Part shown: positions 36,476-48,284 of the stretch, piece after piece
How positions within the stretch are numbered: position 1 is the first letter of the stretch
Layout: the number at the start of each line of letters is the position of its first letter
NCBI GenBank assembly: GCA_032622095.1
Contig: CP136063.1
Span: forward strand, 269,631,426-269,695,425
DNA: 64,000 nucleotides
Source of the DNA: Siphonodentalium dalli
Taxonomy: Eukaryota > Mollusca > Scaphopoda > Gadilida > Siphonodentaliidae
Direction of reading: 5' to 3'
Program-made: the position numbers and the translations under genes
Notes under the pieces: model-generated
The model's database searches: none
Told to the model about the DNA's origin: nothing
What the model saw: only the letters and a program-made list of their open reading frames with translations

Positions 36476-36681
36476 GTATTTTGCTACTCAGGCTGAACAT
36501 ATTGGCATGTTAAGTTAATTAGGTTAATTTTATGAAGACCATATTAAGTGATAGAATTCGCCACCATGTTAAGTTAATTAGGTTAATTGTATGAAGACCA
36601 TATTAAGCGATATACTTCGCCACCTTAGAGCGACCACTAAGTTAATACTGTTTTTATTCAAACACAAGAGCACCCAAGGTA
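36476..36681 (-). repeat. Inverted relic of the 169-bp satellite
   Basis: Reverse-complement satellite sequence: TTTTGCTACTCAGG, ATATTGGCATGTTAAGTTAA, TTAGGTTAATTTTATGAAGA, GATAGAATTCGCCACC, then a second, internally deleted unit with TTCGCCACCTTAGAG, ACCACTAAGTTAATA and CACAAGAGCACCCAAGGTAT. It holds about 1.3 units and lies 21 kb from the main array, in the opposite orientation. Confidence 0.92.
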
Positions 36682-37695
36682 TTGGTGATTTTCGTTGACC
36701 TGGAACTTACTTTCTAAAAACATTCACCGAGCGTGGAGCCCGGTGTAACAGAACGCCGTTGTAATGACAAAACCCCCTTTCATGTTTAGAACCAAATCAA
36801 AATCCAAAATCTGTCTGAGTGATTAGTCTGGACTACCAAATTATAAGAAAGAAGATCCAATCTAGGGCTGAATGAATTGTCTCGTATACCTTTAATTGTT
36901 CCCTCAGTGAGATGGAAATCTGATGGATTGTGATACAATTAAACAAACAATGAGATCTCATTAGTGTAGTTCGCGTACCTTACATACCTGGGCAATGTAA
37001 AATACAGATAGAAGCTATTTCCAGTGAAGTAGTTTTGCCTCATTCTAAACTTTCAACTGTGATTCCTCCTTTGACTGTCAGACATAAACTAATGTGAATA
37101 TGCACATGAGCTCTGATGTGAAATGCATGAGGCATGTACCTTTATATATAACAACAAAATATTCGTGGGAGAGCTTTTCAAAGTCTGTTTGACAACTACC
37201 GGTAAATTACAGAAAAGAGAAACATCTGGAGTTGTCCATGTACATGTTTTATTTAAAACTATTTGAAAATAATTATAAATTTACACATTAATTTTCATCC
37301 TTGGTTCACAGAAAATAACATAAAAACATAATTTATTAGTGTCAGGACATGCTGCCTGACATATAAACCCCCAAATATACATGTACATTGTATAAGTAAG
37401 CAGAACATTGGGAACCAGACATACATGTACCATCTTTAACCTTTTTGATACCATACATGTATTAAAACGCAATACAGTAGTATTCAGATGGTAGTAATTA
37501 AACTGCATTAATTCATTAATTTCACCAACGCGAGATAGTTAACATACATGTAGAAAACAGATCAAGGAGGATGTCAGCCCCTAAACCGGCCTCTTTTGGC
37601 ATGGGCATTCAGGCCATTTTCATGGTGGTATGTTGGATTCATAACACCATCATTATCTGGTACTCTACATTCATATAGCAATATACATGTAACTG
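36682..37695. other. Intergenic, no gene seen
   Basis: AT-rich sequence with scattered ACATGTAC words. A small GC-rich hairpin (ACCGAGCGTGGAGCCCGGT) lies near 36726. No gene supported. Confidence 0.5.
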
Positions 37696-37704
37696 GTATT
37701 CAGG

Positions 37705-37824
37705 TAGTCCAAGTCTTCTTGTACTAAAACCAGCTAAGATATTGGGATGGCGATGCTGGTCTTTAAAGACCGGCACCTCCATCCCAATATCTTAGCCGGC
37801 TTTAGTACGAGAAGACTTGGACTA
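37705..37824. mobile_element. 120-bp palindromic foldback element
   Basis: The left half TAGTCCAAGTCTTCTTGTAC ... CTAAGATATTGGGATGG is inverted in the right half, and the centre GCTGGTCTTTAAAGACCGGC continues the pairing, so nearly the whole element folds into one hairpin. It is flanked by the perfect 9-bp direct repeat GTATTCAGG (37696-37704, 37825-37833). The ends match those of the 2.34-kb element at 40880-43222. A 9-bp duplication is typical of MULE-type insertion. Confidence 0.9.
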
Positions 37825-37833
37825 GTATTCAGG

Positions 37834-39811
37834 ATGCAGCCTTTAAGGCTGATACCCAGATTTTATAGCACACACACACCAATTTTCCAACCCAAACAGA
37901 CCCATGTGACATATTTTTATCTAATTTAGTCAAATATCTCTTGATATGTTGATGTTATGGATAATATATCAGCAACTGTTAGAAAACTATGATATTATTT
38001 AGTGTAAAATGGTGTTGCACCCACCCCTCCCCTGAATACCAGTTAATATAGAAAAGTGAATCATGCATACCAGTTGCAAGTACTGGTAAGAAAATATGAA
38101 TAAGCAATTAGTTTTCATATATTTGCTGAAGCAGTATTGATAACTTACACATAACCATAGATTAGATACTAGACTTAATTACATCAAAAATAGTCTCTTA
38201 TTAATTGGACTAGAAAATGATAATACAAAATTTTATTTTGTGCTACAAAAGCTGCAAATCAACCTTTTTGTTGAATTTTCAAATACTAGTTAAACTGTGC
38301 ATATGAATCATGAGTACCCAAGTTATTGGCAAAATAGCAGAGGGGAATGAATCCTACATACCGGTTGAAAATGATATGAATCATGCATGCTAAAAGAGAG
38401 GGTGACACCCTCATTCAGATTACAGATATGACTACTTTGTCTAATGCAGCCTAAATAAAACTGCCAGCCTGAGAAAATGTGAAAATTGTTTTCTATTTAT
38501 TGAATTTTAGCTGATTCACTTGACAATTTTTGTATCTATAAATGTGAGATCCAGGTGCAAGGCATGAGTGCAGTGCGTTAGTCCGGGGTCTGATCAATAT
38601 TTATAGTGTTCAATAGTCCAATGCATATGGTTTGGTTATTTTAGGGTCTACCGTCTCCCAATTTGTAATCGTCATGGCCAGTTTATAGCATGAGTCAGGT
38701 AACAAAGTGGACAACCAGCTGCACACAAAATATCTTCCCCAGAAGCATCAATACATGTACATGTACGATTGTATGTGTAAATATCAATTGGATAAAACAT
38801 ACATTGTGTTCATTCATATGGACAATACATGTTAGATGTATTCAAGTATCTTGAGTAAGTTATTTTGAATGAGATTAACACTAGTAGCATATAAATTTAC
38901 ATGTATAGCCAACTAAATTAATGTATTGTCCAAACAATCAATATTTTCAAATCAGGATTCCATTGAACAGTTGGACTATTGAACCCTCAAACTAAATGTA
39001 TCGAACTTCCTGACAATCAAACTCATCGGACAATGCAGCAATGCCCTAATTAATAGACTCCTTGACCATAGCAGAATTATGGGTAATTTTTTCAGGATTT
39101 AGTTAAAATATGGCTTGTTGTCATTCGTCGGAAAACTCTTGGGGCTATGGTTAAGGAGTCGATGAATTAGAGCATTACTGTATGTACATGTACTAGTTAC
39201 AACACTTATGTACATGTACATATACATGATTGAAATAACAGTTCTGTGATCTCATGAATTGGTCCAATGTATTTTTCTGCTTTAAATTCCAACCAAATTG
39301 TCCCCATTGTATGAACTTGTATTGATTTTCAATCTTCATCCAAAAAGACAATTTGCACTGACGGACTATACCCAAGTATACCAAGGTGTTTCATCAGAAG
39401 GGCATCTTTCAATTTCTTCAGCAATACTGTTTTTGCATCAGTGAGTATCCAACAAGAAATACCTAATAATTTATGTATACTGTGTGATTTGCAGAAAAAA
39501 ACATTCATGACTGTAATATCCTTACCGGTATTTGGCCTAACACACTCATAAATTTCTCCAACTACTGGTATGGTACTATTTGAAACTGGCAGTACCCGGA
39601 TATTAGTACTGTCAGATGAGGAATAAGGTATGATGTAAATTGGAATAAATGTGAAACTTCAGAAATAATACAGAAGAATGTGGCAATTCAATCATCACTC
39701 ATTACTGCAGAGCAGATAGGCTACAGTTACATGCATTTCAAAAGTATACATCAGTACATGTACGCATGTACATGTATGGTAAGTACATGTGTGGGTACTG
39801 GTAATATTATA
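37834..39811. other. Intergenic, no gene seen
   Basis: About 2 kb of AT-rich sequence with ACATGTAC and TACCGGTA words. Reading frames are short and unrecognised. Confidence 0.5.
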
Positions 39812-39815
39812 TTAA

Positions 39816-40023
39816 CCCTTTCATGACCGTAGCTGAACTTGTGCAGCATTAAAGACCCTGTGCTAGTGCATTCTCTTAAATATGTGGGTTCTACACTGGG
39901 CACCTCGCATACATGTATACCAGTATATGAGATGAATGCACTCAATGTAAATATTGTTAAGCCAATGCATTCCCTATGCACAGGGCTTTTGCAAAATATC
40001 AGGAAGCTCCAATCATGAAAGGG
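39816..40023. mobile_element. piggyBac-type MITE, 208 bp
   Basis: Ends CCCTTTCATGA and TCATGAAAGGG are perfect inverted repeats, flanked on both sides by TTAA (39812-39815, 40024-40027). TTAA target duplication with CCC...GGG termini is the established hallmark of piggyBac elements. Subterminal words AGACCCTGTGC and GCACAGGGCTTTTGC are also inverted. The element is non-coding, so a piggyBac transposase would be needed in trans. Confidence 0.88.
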
Positions 40024-40605
40024 TTAAATACCCATGAGCAAGCATAATAAGGCCAGCTATGACAAATTGTTTGCCAGCGGGATTGTAAACGACATTCCTC
40101 TATTTTGTGGCAGCATTTCTGCTCAGTGAATTTTGCAGCCCATGTGTTTTTGAATTTTAATTTATGTTAGATGCAAGGTAATCACGAACAAAAATAGTTG
40201 TCTATATGTTGGTCACGAGAGAAATTAATAAATAATGTATAGCAGGTGCAAAAAATAAACAGCAGAAATTTACTTTGTTATGAGCAGTTAAAATCTATTA
40301 TGCCTGATTATGCAATAAAATTTCATTCTGACAGATACCGCATGTCAACAAGAGAACTTTTATCTAATGACCAATAGTGGTTACTGTTAACAGAGACCAG
40401 AAATTTAATTGTGTAATTTTGTCATCAATATACATACGGTATATGTTACTTTATCCATTAACTAAGTAAAATACGCCGATTTCATTGGTCAATAGCCACG
40501 TGAGATGAGACCGTATCATGTATTTTATATTTTAGCTTCTGATGATCTGTGTCTGATCACGTAGTACAGGGAGTTAATGGATAAAATCGTCACCACGTTT
40601 CTGCT

Positions 40606-40710
40606 CATGTAGTACGGGATTTTACCTTCCCTCAGCCGGTCGTATCCCATTCGGCCTTCGGCGTCATGGGATACGACCGACTTCGGGTAGGTAAAATCCC
40701 GTACTACGTG
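40606..40710. other. Long GC-rich hairpin with CTTCGG loop
   Basis: CATGTAGTACGGGATTTTAC and then GGTCGTATCCCAT (left arm, 40606-40650) pair with ATGGGATACGACC and then GTAAAATCCCGTACTACGTG (right arm, about 40665-40710). The unpaired top reads TCGGCCTTCGGCGTC and contains CTTCGG, the DNA form of the stable cUUCGg tetraloop. ACGTAGTACAGGGAGTTAAT near 40559 is a degenerate extra copy of the arm. Possibly a small foldback transposon. Confidence 0.8.
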
Positions 40711-40879
40711 ACCTGACACGTGGTAACTAGTAGTATCTACTGTATATTCATCACTTATTAATACTGAATAAAAGAATACAAACAATCAATCTAGGACATT
40801 TGATGTTCGGAGCTAGCAATGTGAGATTTCTAAATAATAGATTGCTACCAGTACCGGTATATGATATTGCCTGAACTTA

Positions 40880-43222
40880 TAGTCCAAGTCTGCTTGTACG
40901 TAAACCAGCTACCAGCAGAATATTTGGATAGCAAGATGAAGGTACCGGTATATATCCAAGACCCTGGGATACCATTCCTATAACAGGGTTCATGACAAAG
41001 TGACCCGCTCACATAAAACAACAAATACATGTAATAAAATATCACAATTGCAATAATAAACAGGTTTATTCAGTAGAAGAAATGATATTTGTTCTGAATA
41101 CCACACCAGTTGTCAACAGAAAGATGTTTATCGCATTGTTTACATATTTTAAAAAGTATATACAATGTACAAACGCAAAAGGCATAAAAACAAATTAAAC
41201 ATAAAAAAAAATTAAACCGATGTTAGTCCTAATAATCTGGAATATTCTTTATGTAATTTAACATGAAGGTTACCGGTAGATTATTACAAGTTATATATCT
41301 GTTTGACCATAAAACCGCTTTCACTGCCATAAGGCTAATGCTTGCCGCCAATAGATTTTAACGCATGTTTCAAACCATATGGTGCTTTCATTGGGTTGCG
41401 GCTGACATACATGTAGTTAACCACAACCCAGTGTTAATTACATACATGTATGTTTGGTAACGTTGCGCCTATAAATTCTAGCGTGCATGTTAAAATATAT
41501 TGACCGCATGTGTTAGCCGCAGGTCTGTGAAATTGGCTTAAGATGTCACTCTTTCCCATATATTTAGCATCATGTATGTATTTGTTAAAATCAATTGCAA
41601 ATCTGCCACCAGGTCTCATATATGGCAAATTTTGGTACGCCGAAAAACAACACAACTTTTGTACCCTGTTGTTACGTCGGGTACATTGGTTACATTTTAT
41701 GAGCACAAATTTAGCAACTTAGAAAATATATTTTCTGAACTAATTTCAGGCCCATGGGTACACGGGGTACAAATGGTTACTTCTGGTTACTTTATCTATT
41801 AGTTAATGTTACATTTGTTACTTTTATTTTTTTTTCTTAGGAATCTCAAAGTACCTTGTTACATTGGTTACAAATTAGAAAACATATTTCCTGAACTAAT
41901 TTACAGCCCATGGGTACACGGGGTACAAATGGTTACTTCTGGTTACTTTAATGTTACATTTGTTACTTTTATTTTTTTTCTTAGGAATCTCAAAGTAATT
42001 TGTTACATTGGTTACAAATTAGAAAAAAAATAAAAGTAACAAATGTAACATTACCTAATAGGTAAAGTAACCAGAAGTAACCATTCGTACCCCGTGTACC
42101 CATGGTCCTGAAAGTAGTTCAGGAAATATGTTTTCTAATATGTAACCAATGTAACAAGGTACTTTGAGATTCCTAAGAAAAAAAAATAAAAGTAACAAAT
42201 GTAACATTAAAGTAACCAGAAGTAACCATGTGTACCCCGTGTACCCATGGGCCTGAACTTAGTTCAGGAAATATGTTTTCTAATTTGTAACCAATGTAAC
42301 AGGGTACTTTAAGATTCCTAAGAAAAAAAGAAAAAAAAGTAACAAATGTAACATTAGGTAAAGTAACCAGAAGTAACCATTTGTACCTTGTGTACCCATG
42401 GGCCTGAAATTAGTTCAGGAAATATGTTTTCTAATTTGTAACCAATGTAACAAGGTACTTTGAGATTCCTAAGAAAAAAAAAAAAAGTAACAAATGTAAC
42501 ATTAACTAATAGGTAAAGTAACCAGAAGTAACCATTTGTACTCCATGTACCCATGGGCCTGAAATTAGTTCAGGAAATATGTTTTCTAATTTGTAACCAA
42601 TGTAACAAGGTACTTTGAGATTCCTAAGAAAAAAAAATAGAAGTAACAAATGTAACATTAAAGTAACCAGAAGTAACCATTTGTACCCCGTGTACCCATG
42701 GGCCTGAAATTAGTTCAGGAAATATATTTTCTAATTTGTAACCAATGTAACAAGGTACTTTGAGATTCCTAAGAAAAAAAAATAAAAGTAACAAATGTAA
42801 CATTAAAGTAACCAGAAGTAACCATTTGTACCCCGTGCACCCATGGTCCTGAAAGTAGTTCAGGAAATATGTTTTCTAATTTGTAACCAATGTAACAAGG
42901 TACTTTGAGATTCCTAAGAAAAAAGAAAAAAAAGTAACAAATGTAACATTAACTAATAGGTAAAGTAACCAGAAGTAACCATTTGTACCCCGTGTACCCA
43001 TGGTCCTGAAAGTAGTTCAGGAAATATGTTTTCTAATTTGTAACCAATGTAACAAGGTACTTTGAGATTCCTAAGAGAAAAATATAAAAGTAACAAATAT
43101 AACATTACCTAATAGGTCGTAAACCCTGTTATAGGAATTATATCCAGAGGGTCTTGGGACGTGAACAGGCATCTCCCTTTCAAATATCCTTGCTGATTTA
43201 CGTACGAGAAGACTTGGGACTA
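40880..43222. mobile_element. 2.34-kb foldback element
   Basis: The left end (40880-40995: TAGTCCAAGTCTGCTTGTAC, GTAAACCAGC, ATCCAAGACCCTGGGAT, ATTCCTATAACAGGGTT) is present in inverse orientation at the right end (43117-43222). This gives roughly 110-bp inverted repeats with several indels. Flanks CTGAACTTA (40871-40879) and CTGAACTGA (43223-43231) agree at 8 of 9 positions, consistent with an aged 9-bp target duplication. The ends are those of the 120-bp palindrome at 37705. The interior holds about 0.6 kb of single-copy-looking sequence and an inverted tandem array. Confidence 0.85.
41665..43110. repeat. Tandem array (147-156 bp unit) with orientation switch at ~42025
   Basis: Two units run forward (about 41680-42020: TTACATTGGTTACAAATTAG, CCTGAACTAATTT, CATGGGTACACGGGGTAC, GGTTACTTCTGGTTACTTTA, ATGTTACATTTGTTACTTTT). 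From about 42028 the same unit runs in reverse. The landmark AGTAACAAATG (or its variant) lies at 42035, 42191, 42338, 42486, 42642, 42787, 42933 and 43089, so spacings are 145-156 bp. The length difference comes mainly from presence or absence of an ACTAATAGGT-type segment and from A-run length. At the switch the forward end TTACAAATTAG runs straight into an A-rich stretch and then AGTAACAAATG. Confidence 0.92.
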
Positions 43223-43428
43223 CTGAACTGACTATTCTAAAAATAGTAACAAATACATGTCTCAATAAATTATCGCAGTATACCTTACTCGTATTTAAAT
43301 TCGTGCGCAGTACTATGTTTTGCTCAGTTTAGAATTTGTGCACTTTAAATTCGTGCACCTAGCTGCGAGATGTCAAAACTGACAAAAATATTTTCGTATA
43401 TCTGGAGCTGATAGATTTCAGTCTTAGT

Positions 43429-43471
43429 CATTGCTGGAAATATTATATATTATATAATATCTCCAGCAATG
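43429..43471. other. 43-nt near-perfect palindrome
   Basis: CATTGCTGGAAATATTATAT (from 43429) pairs with the inverse TATAATATCTCCAGCAATG (to 43471), with a single mismatch and a short TA-rich centre. Confidence 0.8.
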
Positions 43472-43532
43472 AATATGTGTATATCAAGGGCCATCATGGC
43501 AGATTTACAATTTTACATCGTTTAGACAATAT

Positions 43533-45604
43533 GAAAATGTCAATGACACTGTAGCTCAACTTGGAAAGGGAATAATTTAATGTATTACAGTCAATGGAGC
43601 GATTAGGAATGTGGAGTAAAATCCAAGATGGCTGCTGGCGGCCATGTTTTCAGCCGTATTACCCCAAAATGAGTCGTTCCTATCTACATGTCATCGTTAA
43701 CAACCATGACAAATTTTATGACGATTAGACTAAAGGTACGACCTGTAGCCCATGCTAAAGAATTTAGTCATACAAAGAGTAAAATCCAAGATGGCTGCTG
43801 GCGGCCATGTTTTTTGACCGAATGACCCCAAAATGACTCGTTCCCATCTATATGTCATTATTAACATTCAAGACAAATTTTATGATGATCAGAAAAAAGG
43901 TACGACCTGTAGCATGTGCTAAATGATTTAGTCATACAAAGAGTAAAATCCAAGATGACTGCTGGCAGCCATGTTTTTCAACCGAATGATCCCAAAATGA
44001 GTCGTTCCCATCTGCATGTCATTTTTAACATCCATAACAAATTTTATGATGATCAGACTACAGGTACGAGCTGTAGCCCGTGCTAAAGAATTTAGTCATA
44101 CAAAGAGTAAAATCCAAGATGGCTGCTGGTGGCCATGTTTTTTTTGCAGAATGACCCCAAAATTACTCGTTCCCATCTAAATGTACATGTCAATATTAAC
44201 ATCCATGACAAATTTCATGATGATCAGACGAACAGTACGACCTGTCGCCTGTGCTAATGGATTAAATTTTGAAATCCATGTTTTTTGTCCGAATGACCAC
44301 AAAATGACTCGTTCCCATCTACATTCCAATTTCAACAGCCATGACAAATTTTATGATGATCAGACTAAAGGTACAACCTGTAGCCCGTGCTAAAGGATTT
44401 AGTGATACAAAGAGTAAAATCAAAGATGGCTGCTGGCGGCCATGTTTTTTGGCCGAATGACACCAAAATGACTCGTTCCCATCTACATGTCATTATTAAT
44501 ATTCATGACAAATTTTATGACGATCAGACTAAAGGTACAATCTGTAGCCCGTGCTAAAGGATTTAGTCATACATATAGTAAAATCCAAGATGGCTGCTGA
44601 CAGCCATGTTTTTCAGCCGAATGACCCCAAAATGAGTCGTTCCCATCTGCATGTCATTTTAACATCCATGATAAATTTTATGATGATCAGACTAAAGGTA
44701 CGAGCTGTAGCCCGTGCTAAAGAATTTAGTCATACAAAGAGTAAAATCCAAGATGGCTGCTGGCGACCATGTTTTTTGGCCGAATGACCCCAAAATCACT
44801 CGTTCCCATCTACATGTCAATATTATCATCCATGACAAATTTCATGATGATCAGAAGAACAGTACGACCTGTGACCCGTGCTAATGGATTAAATTTTGAA
44901 ATCAAAGATGGCCGCTGGCGGTCATGTTTTTTGTCCGAATGACCACAAAATGACTCGTTCCCATCTACATTCCAATTTCAACAGCCATGACAAATTTTAT
45001 GATGATCAGAATAAAGGTACGACCTGTAGCCCGTGCTAAATGATTTAGTCATACAAAGATTAAATCCAAGATGGCTGCTGGCGGCAATGTTTTTTGGCCG
45101 AATGACCCCAAAATGACTCGTTCCCATCTGCATGTCATTATTAACATTCTCGACAAATTTTATGATGATCAGACTAAAAGTACGACCTGTAGCCCGTGCT
45201 AAAGAATTTAGTCATACAAAGAGTAAAATCCAAGATGGCTGCTGGCGGCCATGTTTTTGGGCCGAATGACTCTAAAATTACTCGTTCCCATCTACATGTC
45301 AATATTAACATCCATGACAAATTTCATGATGATCAGACAAACAGTACGGCCTGTAGCCCGTGCTAATGGATTGAATTTTGAAATCCAATATGGCCACTGG
45401 CGGCCATGTTTTTTTCCCGAATGACCCCAAAATTAATCATTCTGGTCTAAATGTTGATGACAAAAACAGCTATGACAAATTTCATAATGATCCGACCAAA
45501 GGTACGACCTGTAGCCTGCATTGTTGACGCCTTACGCACACACGGACGACGGACGACAAAGCCATGGCAATAGCTCAAAGTTTACAAAGTAAAGTTTAGC
45601 TAAT
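43533..45604 (+). mobile_element. Tandem-repeat element, copy 3
   Basis: The left end GAAAATGTCAATGACACTGT then AGCTCAACTT and right end AAAGTAAAGTTTAGCTAA match copies 1 and 2. About 12 monomers with CCAAGATGGCTGCTGGCGGC and GGCCGAATGACCCCAAAATG have CATGTTT landmarks near 43643, 43806, 43970, 44133, 44438, 44604, 44767, 44923, 45249 and 45403. Two adjacent B-type units near 44277 and 44923 share the variant GAATGACCACAAAATGACTC plus ACATTCCAATTTCAACAGCC, showing internal block duplication. Reading frames here are repeat artefacts. Confidence 0.88.
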
Positions 45605-46498
45605 AACTATGTACATACATCATAATGTTATTGCGATCTTGAATAAGTGTATTTCATATACTGGTACATGCATTTCAACAATGAACATGTTTCCCTTGGC
45701 ATACTGTTATGAGTAATTGTCTTGATATTGGTTAAAGATGCTCAACCCGATTAAACGCCCCTATATTACTATTTCATCGGCTTCGGGGGTAAAATATATT
45801 AGATTCGAGTCGAGGAACCCACCCTTCAAAGTTCGGAGTGATCAGATATCGATGTTTGAAATCTGTCATTTCTCGTCAATACCGGTATGCTCGAGATGCG
45901 TACTCAAAATCTTTAATGTCAGGCCACCAATAAATACTAAGATAGACAACTCGATATAAAATCAAGTGTAATTGTGTTGTATTTTGACAATTGGGGCAAA
46001 TTTGATCGAACATAAACAAGTTTTGGGAGATTTTATACCACAGATTTTGACAACTAAAGCGTCTTTTGAAAAAATGTTGTTGTTGTTGGTAACTGATGAT
46101 ACGAGGACAGCCTGATCGGGTTGACTGCCTTTAACCGAATGTAAATACATGCATACATGTATATGCCTACATATATGTATATACCGGTAGGCATAATTGT
46201 CTACTCAACCGTTCATAATGTACAATGTACCTTGTATGTTAATTCATCAACACATAACTCTTGTATTTCCTGTGGACTGTGGTTTAGCTTCAACTCAGTT
46301 TTAAATTTGAGCGCTGATGGATGCGGGGAAAATAGTACTGCACAAATTTAAATACGAGTAGGATACAATAATATTTTATATCCATGAAACTACATGTATA
46401 ATAATTGTACCGTATATCAAACGTGTTACATGTACGGTACATGTATATGAAGAGATATCCATCATTAAAGATACCCTATTCAATTTGAAGTTATACTA
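45605..46498. other. Intergenic, no gene seen
   Basis: AT-rich sequence with TACCGGTA and ACATGTAT words. Frames at 45738-45959 and 46157-46351 have no recognisable motif. Confidence 0.45.
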
Positions 46499-46751
46499 CC
46501 CCTATAGACAACACAAGTGTCCATTGACACCGCGGTGTACGGTAGTTGCAGTTTGGCTGGGGAGTCAGAGTTTGTAACTGCATCGGAGCACCGTGGCCGA
46601 ACGGCAAGTACACCACGGCCGAACGGCAACTACCGGTACACCGCGGCCGAACAGCAGTTGGCCAGTGGAAGGGCGCTGTTGTTGCAGTTCGGCCGCGGTG
46701 GCAATGCAAAACCGCACCGCGGTTAAATGGACACTTGCTTTGTCTACAGGG
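46499..46751. mobile_element. CCCC-type element, 253 bp
   Basis: Ends CCCCTATAGACAACACAAGT and TGCTTTGTCTACAGGG are inverted. TA precedes the left end, but the right flank is AT rather than TA, so the duplication is imperfect. The interior shares GAGTTTGTAACTGCA, GAGCACCGTGGCCGAACGGC and ACCGCGGCCGAAC with the CCCTGC family and with 49695-49935. Confidence 0.8.
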
Positions 46752-46866
46752 ATCGTACCGGTACCTGTATTTATGGTACTGGTATCTCTACCATAATAGT
46801 TTGTTTTCCATACGGTATACCGAATAATTGGAATATATCGTATACATCATATACCATGTACACATA

Positions 46867-48080
46867 TTCTCAAAATAAGGTGTCCCCATTGACAGTGTTG
46901 GAATCTTGTTGAACAATGAAAATCAATGCGGTTATACAATGTAGTGTTAACCACTTTATGACTGGAACTTCCTAAACTTTTGTGGAAACCCTGTGCCAAT
47001 GCATTTTATTACGGTATACATGTGAGTCACCCTCCCCCTGAATTTTTTTACCTCAACATCTAATGGCGAGTTAGTCTACCGTATTTTATCATTTAATATG
47101 GCTATGCGGCTAAGAAAAGCTATCATTGCTGACATGGAGGCATGTTTTTTCTGCAAGAGAGACAACAATTATAGTTCGGAGAAATTTAACTACCGGTACC
47201 ACCCCCCCCCCCATTATACGGTATGTATTGGCGAGTTAAATGTAGTATCATTTTATCATTCACTATTGGATGAAAAAATGAGACTTAACTCGCTATTATA
47301 TGTTGAGGTAAAAGAGGGAGGGGGAGTGTGTGTTGTGGGTGGGAGGTAAACTGGGTATTGTAAAAAAAACATGATTCCTTGTCACCAATAATAGTCACAC
47401 ACAGGTACATGTAGCTACCATATAGTGAACAATAAAAAGAGACTATATTAAACTCACCAATACCGGTACATGTAACAGTTAATGTAAAAATATTCAAGCA
47501 GGGGGGGGGGGGTTGGGGATAGCCGGGTCTGGGGGAGATAAACTAGGTAATTTTCACCAAAAATTCTCTTACCGGTAACTGCAATTATTTTCTCTTTTAC
47601 AAAAAAAAATGCTTCCTTAATTGTCAACAATGATAGTTTTCTTAGTTGCAAAGTCCTATTTATTGACAAAATAAGACTAACTCGCCAATACATGTTAAGA
47701 TAAGAAAAATATAAGGGGGAAGATGCATGATCAGGGTGGGGGAGATAAACTAAGTAAAACTAGTTTATCTCACCCCTGGGGGCGGAAGATGCGCAGGGGG
47801 GGGGGGGGTGTCATAGCACACCAGTATTTAAAGTACTACACAATAAGCGGCCCCAACACAACTTCAACATGCAATAAATTATAAATGCAACAGCCAACAA
47901 CCCGTTACCAATCAATAAAATTTTGCGACAATCAAAATATAGCGCCCATAGTGGAAAATCAAACAGAATCGTGATTCTGTTTCTCGTCGGATTTCAAGGC
48001 CTGCAGCACATTGACTTTCTGACGCATTGTAAAAGGCCGAGGACTACACATACAGTGTAAAGGGACACTTATTTTGAGAA
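46867..48080. mobile_element. TA-flanked element with TTCTCAAAATAAG ends
   Basis: Ends TTCTCAAAATAAGGTGTCCC and GGGACACTTATTTTGAGAA are inverted repeats (one indel), with TA outside on both sides (46865-46866, 48081-48082). The interior includes TTAACCACTTTATGACTGG...GGAAACCCTGTGCCAATGCA, a degenerate end of the piggyBac-type MITE, and a foldback region. Its ends are related to those of the element at 48511-49368. Confidence 0.75.
47030..47725. repeat. Inverted repeat with G-runs
   Basis: Sequence near 47055-47190 (AATGGCGAGTTAGTCT, GGCTAAGAAAAGCTATCATT) reappears inverted at 47570-47700 (AATGATAGTTTTCTTAGTTGC, GACTAACTCGCCAATA). A second, inner pair lies at 47221-47300 and 47400-47465. G- or C-runs occur near 47208, 47501 and, just outside, 47798. 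A short hairpin (GAGATAAACTA/TAGTTTATCTC) lies at 47745-47778. No protein supported. Confidence 0.65.
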
Positions 48081-48284
48081 TAAAAAATATGTGTCTACTA
48101 AGGCCTACATGTATGATATCAAATATAGTACATGTACTGGTATAAGACCACTAACCACTTATCGGATTTAATAATCAACCGTAAAACAAATTAAAACATT
48201 ACATACAGGGTATATAAATGTGTCATACATGTACATGTACTAGTAAAGAATGTCAACTTGATGCTTTCATTACACAATCTGTGT

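Noticed and set aside
41434-41706. Possible captured host coding fragment on the minus strand
   Set aside because: Ordinary amino-acid composition over about 60 residues and a further open stretch in another frame, but no motif I recognise and no splice context. Kept only as a candidate for database search.
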